Below, piece after piece: positions 21,428 to 29,775 of a stretch of DNA of 64,000 nucleotides. The DNA comes from Serratia plymuthica (GTDB lineage Bacteria > Pseudomonadota > Gammaproteobacteria > Enterobacterales > Enterobacteriaceae): assembly GCF_018336935.1 (NCBI RefSeq), contig NZ_CP068771.1:2170001-2234000 (forward strand), read 5' to 3'. The translations under genes and the position numbers were made by a program. Within the stretch, counting starts at the first letter, position 1, and every line of letters begins with the position of its first letter. The notes under the pieces were generated by a model. That model was not told where the DNA came from, did not search any database, and saw only the letters and a list, made by a program, of their open reading frames with translations.

Positions 21428-22231
21428 CTAGTTGCCAGTGTGGTGAGAGGGATAATAACGGTCTGGAACCAAACTGTGCGACATGACATAAGCTCCGAAA
21501 ATAGGTGTGTGGGAAACATCACTCTCATAGTATTCGTGCCAGTAGCGTGCCGCTTGCCAGATGGATTCCGGGCTACTGATAGTGCCGCCCATACCCGGCG
21601 ACAGATCAAAACTGTTGGCTGAAAATGCCATATTGAGCATGGCGGCGGAAGGAAAACCATATCCTTCGTGCAAAGGGTTAGCCGCCGTGCCTATGCCCCA
21701 ACTATATTGCAACCAGCGGATCAACAATGCGGAGAGATCCAGCATAAAACGTTCCTTGTATAGCTGCCTGATTTTTTCGGCGATATCTTTGCTTGGAACC
21801 GGGATCGCCAACAGTGCCAAGTTCGGATAGCGCGATTTATCTGCAAACCGGGACAGTTTACCCACCTGAATGGCATTCGATGCCGGTGCATAGCCGTGGT
21901 CCGGATACCACTCTTTTGGCGTAAGATCGATACCCAGCGTGGTGCTTTCTCCCAGGTTGATTGGGTCTATGTCCTGAATAAATAGCGCAACGGACCACGC
22001 ACTCGGCAGAAAGTCACTTCGTAAATGCGCTTGTGCCACCCGCAACCGAAATGAAACGGGATCGTTGCCACCAGCAAGTAAAATTAATCCGGGGTTTTCA
22101 ACATTCTCAATTACGCAGGAGGTAACTGCCTGTTTTAGCCAAGAGATATTTTGTTCGTTAGATTTGCGCTTGATATTTTTAATAAAATTGCTGGATTGAG
22201 TTGCCTGGGAACGCATGATGCTAATACTCAT
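21428..22231 (-). CDS. Unknown protein, second gene after the PhoD-like phosphatase
   Basis: A 267-residue protein that I do not recognise. No signal peptide or membrane span is obvious. The C-terminal third is rich in aromatic, Gly and Ser residues (GYGFPSAAMLNMAF, SPGMGGTISS, YWHEYYES) and ends in HHTGN. The middle has hydrophobic strands such as PNLALLAIPVP. It begins 15 bases after the PhoD-like stop, with GAGGA before its ATG, so the two form an operon and probably act together. Base composition is lower in GC than the chr genes upstream, which fits an accessory island. Confidence 0.55.
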   Translation of the reverse strand: MSISIMRSQATQSSNFIKNIKRKSNEQNISWLKQAVTSCVIENVENPGLILLAGGNDPVSFRLRVAQAHLRSDFLPSAWSVALFIQDIDPINLGESTTLGIDLTPKEWYPDHGYAPASNAIQVGKLSRFADKSRYPNLALLAIPVPSKDIAEKIRQLYKERFMLDLSALLIRWLQYSWGIGTAANPLHEGYGFPSAAMLNMAFSANSFDLSPGMGGTISSPESIWQAARYWHEYYESDVSHTPIFGAYVMSHSLVPDRYYPSHHTGN

Positions 22232-22246
22232 TGGGCTGTCCTCATT

Positions 22247-23770
22247 TTATACGATAGGACGCAGCGATAACGTCATGCTGCGCTGCTGCAGTTTCTGCGG
22301 GATAGTGTCGGGGAAGGGGATATAGGTAACTATCACATCCAACCCTCTGCCCACCGTGCTAAAGCTCAACATCATCCCCATATCTCCTTGTAAAGGCTTA
22401 TTATTCTGTAGTGCGAAGTTATTGATGGTCGTCGTTGTGTACAAACCGCGGGTGCCGAACCTGGCTGGCGGTGGCTCTGGAAGCGGGTAATCCCGGGTCA
22501 ATTGCAGATCGCGAAGCACTCCCAGTGAATGATTAAGCAAGACATTAGCCATATCTCTTTTGTTGCCGTATTGGCATAGCGACGTTGGCGAGGAGATAAA
22601 TTCATAAATTTTTCCGTAGCTATTGTTGACGTGTTGAGCGCACGACACCCGCCCCCAATGCACATCCCCCGTCAGGCAGAGCACCGGCAAACCGGCTGCA
22701 GATACCCGTTCAATCTGTTGGAGGATAAATTCATAGTCATATGAATAATTAGCCAGTTCATAATCTGTCGTTTTCCCTTCGAAAAAGCCTGCCGGTTCTC
22801 TGAACAATGATTGGCCCGTAACCAGAACGCCGTACTGAGGAGTGGCGGTGTTGGCACTTTCTACCAGTTCAGTTGCCCATTCCTCCAGAGCTTGTTGTTG
22901 TCCGGAATGGCCGAGTAAATCGCCGGCGTTGTCTGTGGTATTATCGAAGATGCCGCCTGCATTACGCTGGGTTCGGGTGTCCAGCATCAAAATGGAAAGT
23001 GGAGATTGTTGCAATTTGCATGCAGAGCCCAATGAGAGGGCGGAAAGTTGAAATGCCTCGTAGGCTTTGGCGGCGGCGTCCCACCACCGTTTTCTCCCTT
23101 GCGCAGTGAAGGTATTGCCGATCCAGGGGCTTAATGCCGGCGCATTATTCCAGAACTCATGATCATCCGGCAGCATAGCGACAGGCGCGAGTGTCAACAC
23201 GCTAGGATAGCCGACAGGTTCATTTTGAGGATTGGTATTGCTGCTGCCGTTAAACCAGTTTTTGTAGTAGGTCTTATAGAATTGATTTTCCAGCCAAGGG
23301 GTATCGTCGACAAAATTCAATAAAGGCGGCAAATCAAGGTAAACCTGATCGCCAGCCAAAATGGTCCAGTCAGGTTTGGGGACCAGCTGCGACAGGATTT
23401 TGGCGGATTTCCCGCCTTTGTCCATGTTGTTATCAAAACAGGACAGCAACAATAGGTTAAATGTTTGCCCATCTTTGGCGGGAACCCCATTGATTCGCGT
23501 GCGGAAGTTGCGAAGCGTTCTTTCATCCCCCGCCTGGAGTTCTACCGTATGAATACGGTCAGTCGGAAGGTTGTGAAATTCAACAACCAGCGATTGAAAG
23601 TGTAGCCCGGTGTGAATAGGCCAATGATATTGTCGGATCGTTATGGGAGTGCTGATGTTACCGTTGATCCTCCAGACAAGTTGCTCATCGGCAGAGAAGC
23701 CTGCTAAGCCTGCCCATAGTCGGAGCGCGGAGTCTTGATCCGTTACATGACTAACTAGAGATATAGGCAT
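22247..23770 (-). CDS. PhoD-like metallophosphatase
   Basis: A 507-residue protein with the metal-binding motifs of PhoD-type phosphatases: ILAGDQVYLD, MLPDDHEFWNN and CLTGDVHWG. Unlike secreted PhoD alkaline phosphatases it has no Tat or Sec signal, so it appears cytoplasmic or is exported by another route. An N-terminal beta-rich region of about 110 residues precedes the catalytic domain. ATG 23770 was chosen over ATG 23794 because AGGGG is 7 bases upstream. It heads a two-gene operon with the unknown gene that follows. The substrate, phosphomonoester or phosphodiester, cannot be read from the sequence. Confidence 0.75.
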   Translation of the reverse strand: MPISLVSHVTDQDSALRLWAGLAGFSADEQLVWRINGNISTPITIRQYHWPIHTGLHFQSLVVEFHNLPTDRIHTVELQAGDERTLRNFRTRINGVPAKDGQTFNLLLLSCFDNNMDKGGKSAKILSQLVPKPDWTILAGDQVYLDLPPLLNFVDDTPWLENQFYKTYYKNWFNGSSNTNPQNEPVGYPSVLTLAPVAMLPDDHEFWNNAPALSPWIGNTFTAQGRKRWWDAAAKAYEAFQLSALSLGSACKLQQSPLSILMLDTRTQRNAGGIFDNTTDNAGDLLGHSGQQQALEEWATELVESANTATPQYGVLVTGQSLFREPAGFFEGKTTDYELANYSYDYEFILQQIERVSAAGLPVLCLTGDVHWGRVSCAQHVNNSYGKIYEFISSPTSLCQYGNKRDMANVLLNHSLGVLRDLQLTRDYPLPEPPPARFGTRGLYTTTTINNFALQNNKPLQGDMGMMLSFSTVGRGLDVIVTYIPFPDTIPQKLQQRSMTLSLRPIV

Positions 23771-24273
23771 AATAAAACCCCTGGATATTATCACTCAGTA
23801 TGGGTTTTCATTCGGTATTAATTATATGCATGTGTTACTCGTCTTTTTTGAAGAAAAATGGCGAGAGAATAAAATGATCTATGCTGATAAAAATAGCCAG
23901 CAGTGAGTAAATGTCAATTGCCGCCATTAAATAAAAATGATGGCTGCGCTTTTTATTTGACCGTTTCATGCTTGACTGTTTACGCCATAATGCTTATCAC
24001 GGTAATTAATAGTGTGCTGGTGTGAGAATGCGTAAGATTTTAACGAATGAAAGTCAGGAGAGATGGGGGTTTAATGCTAGCGTTGACTTTTTTTTTGGTT
24101 TTTTATTTTATTTTTATTTTTGTTCAATAAGTGAATTTCTTTTTCATCTATATAAGTAAATGGGCGACCATACCCGAGAGAACAGTGTGTGTTGAGGCCG
24201 TCAGAGTAAACTTCGGCGTTGATACTTGCTGCTTATGCGCAGGTCCCGTGAATCTGATACATAAGGAAAACAC
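23771..24273. other. AT-rich intergenic region, divergent promoters
   Basis: About 500 bases between the PhoD operon and the divergent lipoprotein gene, strongly AT-rich with runs of T near 24087-24130. No gene is visible. An AAGGA ribosome-binding site lies at its right end. Confidence 0.5.
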
Positions 24274-25140
24274 ATGATTAAGCTAAATAAATTTGTGCTG
24301 CGCGGGGCCTGGGTTTTGTTATCTTTTAGCGTTGTAGGTTGCGGATTAAATTCTAAAAAAAATTTATATAATGACTATGCCGCTTTACCCGTTGACGGCT
24401 CTACAGTAGGGAACTACGTAGAGTTAAGGAACATTTTGATTGGCGAGGGCAGCTATGAGAATGACCAAGGGAAAGTCGTGAACATCCCGGAGCTTATCCC
24501 GAAGCGTTGTTTTGGCGACAGTGTCGATGACAGTTGTCGTTATAAAAGAAATGAAGCGATTTATGCGTTAGTTATTGGCTCTGAGCAGGCTTGCCTACAG
24601 CACCGTAAAACCATTTATGGCAATGATGCATTATTTAATGTGAGCGCAGGCAGTTTTACCAATTTATTCGCCGGTATTGCTACCGTTGCAACTCCCACCA
24701 CAACGAAATCTGTTTTCTCGGCGCTTGCGCTATTCTCTAACGCTGAAAGATCATTGGTTAACGAAGTGGTTTACAAACAAATGATTGTCCCGGCAGTAGA
24801 TAAAAAAATCATGTCGATCAGGGCCGAAAAAGTCACTGCAATGGCAAATCGTTTAAAAAACGAATCAATAAATGACTATGGCATCGATAATGCTTTGAGT
24901 GATTTTATTAGTTTCCATAACTCTTGTTCATTTATGGAAGGGTTGCGGCTAGCGTTGGATGAGGGGGTGAATGATCCTAAGCCTGGCAAAATTAATGCGC
25001 TGAATTCGCGTCTGTTAACGCTATCTGCACAGATAATGATGACTTGTGCCAAAGGTAAAGAAAACGATTTCCAATGCAACGCATTGAAAGGTCGCTATGA
25101 ATCCGTTTCTGATGCGTTAAAGGTGTTGGAAAACCAGTGA
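24274..25140 (+). CDS. Lipoprotein of unknown function
   Basis: A 288-residue protein with a lipoprotein signal: basic N-terminus, hydrophobic stretch, and VVGC with Cys23 as the lipid-modified residue. The mature part has several Cys residues (RCFGD, SCRYKR, ACLQHR, NSCSF, MTCAKG, QCNALKG), which suggests disulfides in the periplasm. A Gly/Ala/Thr-rich stretch (SAGSFTNLFAGIATVATPTT) may be membrane-active or a linker. I do not recognise the family. It is AT-rich compared with the surrounding chromosome and stands alone on its strand, followed by degenerate sequence. Confidence 0.65.
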   Translation: MIKLNKFVLRGAWVLLSFSVVGCGLNSKKNLYNDYAALPVDGSTVGNYVELRNILIGEGSYENDQGKVVNIPELIPKRCFGDSVDDSCRYKRNEAIYALVIGSEQACLQHRKTIYGNDALFNVSAGSFTNLFAGIATVATPTTTKSVFSALALFSNAERSLVNEVVYKQMIVPAVDKKIMSIRAEKVTAMANRLKNESINDYGIDNALSDFISFHNSCSFMEGLRLALDEGVNDPKPGKINALNSRLLTLSAQIMMTCAKGKENDFQCNALKGRYESVSDALKVLENQ

Positions 25141-25178
25141 GAGCGTTAGCTGTTAGGGGCTATTTGGGAGAGGTGAAT

Positions 25179-25309
25179 CATTGCAGGGGAATCCCTTGGC
25201 GGTGATCCTGGAGGCTGAGGGGGTGAATGAAATGCAGATGCTTTCATTGGCTCGCTGGACCAAACTTTCCGAAACGACGTTTGTTTTCAAACCGACTGAT
25301 CCGGTTGCA
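25179..25309 (+). pseudogene. Fragment of a phzF-like gene
   Basis: 131 bases that match 28826-28956 of the intact phzF downstream with 8 differences by my count (about 94% identity), no gaps. It covers codons from PLQGNPLAVILEAEG through ETTFVFKPT. Both ends stop abruptly, there is no start codon and an in-frame stop follows. It is a remnant of a second phzF copy. Confidence 0.88.
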
Positions 25310-25339
25310 ATAGACAATCCCGAACCAGAGTTGGACTGA

Positions 25340-25698
25340 TGGACTGATCCCAGCCCGGTAGACGATCCTGAGATGTCTAAAACGCTATATCGTCCGTGAA
25401 CTCTACCCACTGATTTTATCGGATCTTGCACATGCTAATCGTCAGCTTTTGACATAGGAGCGTCAATGCCGTAGCAGCGTCGTTCTTCAGTTCGCTGAAA
25501 AAAGAGCGCATCAGAAAACGGATCTATAAAACTCGCGATCTGGCCCGCGCCGATATCTTCGATTACATTGAAGTCTTCTATAACCGGGCTAGCCGCCACA
25601 GCCACCTTGGCGGCGTCAGTCCAGAGGCCTTCGAGAAGGCCTCGTCGTGAGGGACATGAAATGTCTACGGAAATGTCTACGGTTGTGGGGGCAGTCCA
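25340..25698 (+). mobile_element. Internally deleted IS3-family element
   Basis: Bounded by 24-base imperfect inverted repeats: left 25340-25363 starts TGGACTGATCCC and right 25675-25698 ends GGCAGTCCA, 18 of 24 matching by my count. A possible orfA start (ATGTCTAAAACG, 25374) is cut after 8 codons. From 25465 the frame encodes the last about 60 residues of an IS3-type OrfB: NAVAASFFSSLKKERI, then FDYIEVFYNRASRHSH and LGGVSPEAFE, with stop 25648-25650. The position where the DDE Glu is expected reads Ala. There is no 3-base target duplication. The element cannot move by itself. Confidence 0.8.
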
Positions 25699-26738
25699 CT
25701 ATTCAATGCTTCTAATATTGCTCCCGAGAGCTTTATGCGCCGAGCTAGGTCGACTTCGACATGACCATTAACAAGCTCAGTTAGATGTTCCAGCTCCCAA
25801 CGATCGGCCAATGGTAGACAGCCCTTGGTGGAAAGATACCAACAGCCAGAAATAGCCGCACCTCTGGGGCTTTCACACCAAGCTAAAACCTCTTCGATCG
25901 GTTTGTTTAGTGCTTTAGCAAACTGCTGATACTCGGTCTTACCGGTAAGTTGGATTAACCCGCGCCCGCGGTAGCGATAACCATCACCGGAGGATTCCGG
26001 TCCATTGCCGTTACGGTCGGCGTAGACGCGGTTTGCAAGTTTTACCTCATCGCCCAGAAACAGTTTCGCCTCCGTCTCATCTTTGAAGTGGGAACCGAAA
26101 GTCTTCATCAGGCCAGGAAGTGTGTAGTTCAATCTCTCTGTCAACTCATGGAAATCTTCTCCTGCTTCAACCATAAACTGCCCAATCGCCGCTGCTTTCT
26201 GTTTGTTGGTATTGAAACTGAATTTCGTGAACGCTTCATTAAGTGCAGGAACCCAGATGTCAGAGTTGAGTCTTTTTTCACTTACAACTTGCAGCGCGTG
26301 AGCTAAGGGATCAATAGCCACGGGAACGAAGGATAAATTGAACTCTCTATGAGTAGCAAGATCTGCGGTGAGGGCTGGTTCTGGCGGTTGAGGGATATCG
26401 GTTGAGGGGATTACGGCACGTTTAATGATGGAGTTAAAACTTCCTTCGATAAGATCTACGCCTGAATAACCCGCTGCGACTATTGCTAACAGTTTGTCAG
26501 TCTCGATGTTATTAACAAAATTATCTAATCCAGCAATTATTATGGATATTACGCCTGCAATAAAGCCAATCATCAGTGTGAGTATTAAATAGCTAGCATT
26601 GAATACCTTTGCGTTATCCATCGTTTCAAGTTGCAGATAGCCTGCTTTTTTCAGACCTATTACGGCCCGTATACCTTGACCAACCATTCCAGCTACACCA
26701 CCAAGCACCAGAATTGTGAGAACATTACTAGGGACCAT
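25677..26738 (-). CDS. Membrane-anchored GH19 (chitinase/lysozyme-type) lysin
   Basis: A 353-residue two-part protein. Residues 1-110 form a membrane module with hydrophobic segments at about 5-27, 48-70 and 83-97. After a Pro-rich linker (about 110-125), residues about 155-345 are a GH19 domain of the phage and bacterial lysin type. E191 (QFMVEAGEDF) and E201 (ERLNY) sit where the catalytic Glu residues are expected; YADRNGNG and YRGRGLIQLTG are typical. It should cut peptidoglycan. GGAGG precedes ATG 26738. The last six residues and the stop come from the IS inverted repeat at 25677-25698, so the native C-terminus was replaced, but the domain seems nearly whole. It could be a prophage lysin relic or an antibacterial effector. 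Confidence 0.72.
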   Translation of the reverse strand: MVPSNVLTILVLGGVAGMVGQGIRAVIGLKKAGYLQLETMDNAKVFNASYLILTLMIGFIAGVISIIIAGLDNFVNNIETDKLLAIVAAGYSGVDLIEGSFNSIIKRAVIPSTDIPQPPEPALTADLATHREFNLSFVPVAIDPLAHALQVVSEKRLNSDIWVPALNEAFTKFSFNTNKQKAAAIGQFMVEAGEDFHELTERLNYTLPGLMKTFGSHFKDETEAKLFLGDEVKLANRVYADRNGNGPESSGDGYRYRGRGLIQLTGKTEYQQFAKALNKPIEEVLAWCESPRGAAISGCWYLSTKGCLPLADRWELEHLTELVNGHVEVDLARRIKLSGAILEALNSGLPPQP

Positions 26739-27584
26739 AGTGCCTCCGTCTTATCGATCACAGTGTCAGTGAACCACTATGATAGGTTTTAAGTAGCGGC
26801 GAGACGCGAAGTGGCATCTCTGTCATGTCATATTTATGAAGTTTATGGATATTGATTCTATACGGCGGTATATATTCCTCAACTAAGCATCGATGTGGAA
26901 AAAAGAGAGTCCTTTTTAGGGTTGACGATTAAGTGGTTTGATTTTTCTTACTTTTTTGGTTGACTAAGTGCTTTGTTGTAATTATTTATTAATGTTTCAA
27001 TGCGTAAATTTTCCATAAATTATTCTCATAAGGTGATGGTTAAAGAGAGTAAATGAATCATCAATGAAAAAATAATTTCGTGAATTTTGGTTGTTTAATT
27101 ATTTTTATATTCACAGCGCATGGTGAAATCAGCCTTTCAAAAAAACGTTCCATTGCTGTGGTAATTATTAACACGCTTTGTATTGTATGGTGTTTCTTGC
27201 TTGATTTTTATTTAACCAAGCAAGGCAAAAAGTAGGATTAAAATCAAATGGTGATGAGTTTTTTTTCATAAACTAATAAATAAAATCTTTCCACCAGTAA
27301 AGGTTGATGTTTTTTTATTTTCTGTAGGTGTTATAAGAACAGCTTTCTAGATTTATTTTGGCACGGGAATGCAAAAATGCAATGGTGTCTATCAAAAATA
27401 CTGAAATCTCCTATTAATTGCCAATTCTTACTAAAATCAATCAATAATAAATTATGTTATATGTGGAACAATCAATAATCTAACCAATTAGCTTCGGAAA
27501 TTATAAAATACCAAAAAACGGCGCCATGTCAGAGTATATAACTCGAACTAGGGGGATGAACTGAACGCGGCATTGGTAAAAATT
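26739..27584. other. AT-rich DNA without recognisable genes
   Basis: About 850 bases, markedly AT-rich, with many short T and A runs and stops in all frames. I find no gene, RNA or repeat that I can name. It contrasts sharply with the GC-rich chromosome beyond 27585 and looks like foreign DNA. Confidence 0.55.
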
Positions 27585-27774
27585 GTGTCACTTTAATCAG
27601 GTCGTGTGTTTCAATAATGTCACACTGGTTGCTGCTGTAACCGCAGAGCGGGGTTGTGGGTGATTAGCTTCCCGAGTTTCTCAGGGGAGCGCGTGATGAC
27701 GCTGTTTAATCTCGCCCTTGTCGTTGAGCTTTCCACTGGCGGTTTAGGTCGTTACAGAGGAATGGACAGCTTAC
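27585..27774. other. Possible degraded insertion-sequence end
   Basis: Composition rises at about 27585. TGTCAC (27587) and ATGTCACAC (27618) repeat near the left edge, and the frames on both strands are open only briefly. It looks like the worn end of a mobile element, but I cannot name a family. Confidence 0.25.
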
Positions 27775-27823
27775 TGAGGTACCACCGGTAACCTTCATAG
27801 AGTGTCGAGATGCTCAGCGTCAC
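27775..27823 (-). pseudogene. Fragment of an eamA-like transporter gene
   Basis: 49 bases matching 29871-29919 inside the intact EamA gene with 3 differences by my count (about 94%), same orientation. With the phzF fragment at 25179 it shows that a second phzF-eamA copy once stood here. It lies directly before the ComB-like gene. Confidence 0.82.
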
Positions 27824-27850
27824 GAAATCTTTTTCGTTTTGGAGCCGCAG

Positions 27851-28576
27851 ATGGGCTATTTTTCGCAACTTCCATTCGATATTCGTCTTGAGTGGGGAGC
27901 CAACGCCATCGAGCACATGGCGGGTGACGTTGATTGCGTCGTCATTGTCGATGTGATGTCGTTTTCAACCTGTGTCAGCGTGGCGACCAAACGGGGAGCC
28001 AGCGTCTATCCCTATATATGGAAAGATGACTCGGCCAAGGATTATGCAAGCAAGTTAGGCGCGGTAACGGCTAGCAACACCCGGCGTTTCGATGGCGCAG
28101 GGTATTCTCTTTCGCCGCTCTCGCTGGTCAATATCCCCGCGCAGACCAAGCTGGTGCTCCCGTCCCCCAATGGTTCTTCGTTGGCCTTTAAAGCGCGTGA
28201 TTCAGGGGCGGCGGTATTCTGCGCTTGTCTGCGCAACCTTAAAGCGACAGCCGCTGCCTGTGCGGCGTATCGAAACATATTGGTGGTCCCCAGCGGTGAA
28301 AAATGGCCGGACGGCAGCCTGCGGCCGGCACTTGAGGACTGGCTGGTTGCTGGCGGGGTCATTGCGCAACTGCCGGAAAGAAACCCGTCGCCGGAAGCAC
28401 TGGCGGCGGCAGCAAGCTTCCAGGCGTTGCCTGCGACGGCATTGCGCCAGTGCAGCTCAGCGCGGGAGTTGATTGAACGCGGGTTTGCCGCAGACGTTGA
28501 GCTCTGTCTGGCGACTGATGCAGACGACGTGGCCTGTCGTTTGGAGCACGACCATTTTGTCATTAGGTATGGATAA
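27851..28576 (+). CDS. ComB-like 2-phosphosulfolactate phosphatase family protein
   Basis: A 241-residue protein of the ComB family, which in methanogens dephosphorylates 2-phosphosulfolactate in coenzyme M synthesis. The N-terminal motif VIVDVMSFSTCVSVAT is characteristic, as are LVLPSPNGSSLA and VVPSGEKWPDGSLRPALEDW. ATG 27851 was chosen with GGAG 7 bases upstream; a TTG at 27839 is in frame. Bacterial homologues occur outside coenzyme M pathways and their substrate is mostly unknown. Nothing around it suggests sulfolactate metabolism. It sits between the eamA scar and the intact phzF gene. Confidence 0.75.
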   Translation: MGYFSQLPFDIRLEWGANAIEHMAGDVDCVVIVDVMSFSTCVSVATKRGASVYPYIWKDDSAKDYASKLGAVTASNTRRFDGAGYSLSPLSLVNIPAQTKLVLPSPNGSSLAFKARDSGAAVFCACLRNLKATAAACAAYRNILVVPSGEKWPDGSLRPALEDWLVAGGVIAQLPERNPSPEALAAAASFQALPATALRQCSSARELIERGFAADVELCLATDADDVACRLEHDHFVIRYG

Positions 28577-28761
28577 TCGTGCCGCCTGTCTACTGGCGTG
28601 TTGGTTACCGCAGCAGGTCGATGAGCCTTCCGTCAAGGGTTAGCGGGGAAGGAACAGTAACGGCTGCCATGTGGCCCCTTCAAATAGCGGCAGATTGATA
28701 AATTGATGTAAGGTATTTAACAGAGCTATCATCAAGCCTTATATATAACGGATTATGGCCA

Positions 28762-29658
28762 ATGCTCAAAAGAGATAATGTGATACCACGCGCCTACAAA
28801 CAGGTAGATGTATTTACCACCTCGCCATTGCAGGGGAATCCCTTGGCGGTGATCCTGGAGGCGGAAGGGTTGAATGAAATGCAGATGCTTTCATTGGCTC
28901 GCTGGACCAACCTTTCGGAAACGACGTTTGTCTTCAAACCGACGAATCCGGTTGCAGATTATCAGGTGCGCATCTTTACCCCCGATAAAGAGTTGCCCTT
29001 TGCCGGACATCCGACATTGGGGACGGCCCATGCCTTATTGGAGGCCGGATTGGTGACCAAACAGCCGGGGGTAGTTATGCAAGAATGCGGGGTTGGTCTG
29101 GTTGCGGTCAATATCTTGGCTGACGGAACCCTGGCGTTTGCCGCACCGGCGGCAACGTTTCGATCGCTGACGGTCGGAGAAAGGGACCTGCTAAAGGCCG
29201 CTTTTCAGCAGGCGGTTATTGAAACAGATACCATGCCGGTGATTGCCGACATGGGTATTCGCTGGCTTATGGTGCGTATGCCAAACGTTCAATCCTGCCT
29301 GAGGGCGACGCCGGATCAAGCCATGATTAAAAAGCTGCAAATTGCCTGTCATGTTGATGGCGTGGTGATTTATGCTGCCTATTCATCCGGTGATCCGGCT
29401 GATTACGAAATGAGAGCGCTTCTGGTTGAAGGGGGACAGTTGGTTGAGGATCCCGTGACCGGCAGCGCTAATGCGTGCCTGGCCCGTCTGTTGAAGGCCA
29501 ATAACTTCCCCGACGGTGGCTCGACGGCACTGGAGTATCAGGTTCGACAAGGGACCCAACTTCAGCGAGAAGGCCGGGTTAGCGTTCGTTTTATTCATGA
29601 TGAGCCATGGATTGGTGGACAGAGCTGCACGCTGATTGATGGTTGGTTGCACATTTAG
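28762..29658 (+). CDS. PhzF-family isomerase/epimerase-like protein
   Basis: A 298-residue two-lobed protein of the PhzF/DapF-like fold. The expected catalytic Glu is in NLSETTFVF, and the second-lobe signature is DPVTGSANACL. LPFAGHPTLGTAHAL is the conserved loop of the first lobe. PhzF itself isomerises a dihydroxyanthranilate derivative in phenazine synthesis, but most enterobacterial members have no known substrate and no phenazine genes are nearby. The start is weak (no clear ribosome-binding site before ATG 28762). Part of it is duplicated at 25179-25309. It is convergent with an EamA exporter. Confidence 0.82.
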   Translation: MLKRDNVIPRAYKQVDVFTTSPLQGNPLAVILEAEGLNEMQMLSLARWTNLSETTFVFKPTNPVADYQVRIFTPDKELPFAGHPTLGTAHALLEAGLVTKQPGVVMQECGVGLVAVNILADGTLAFAAPAATFRSLTVGERDLLKAAFQQAVIETDTMPVIADMGIRWLMVRMPNVQSCLRATPDQAMIKKLQIACHVDGVVIYAAYSSGDPADYEMRALLVEGGQLVEDPVTGSANACLARLLKANNFPDGGSTALEYQVRQGTQLQREGRVSVRFIHDEPWIGGQSCTLIDGWLHI

Positions 29659-29775
29659 GTATGGCAATAACTCACTGATTTCCAGACATTGTGACCGGGA
29701 ATGGTTACAGCGCCCGTTCCCGGCCATAATGCCCTCCAAATTGTCAGGATTAGCCGCTGTTATTACGATTTCCCC

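Noticed and set aside
25153..25431. A 92-codon minus-strand frame across the phzF fragment and IS left end.
   Set aside because: It is antisense to the phzF remnant and runs through the inverted repeat; no start site or family.
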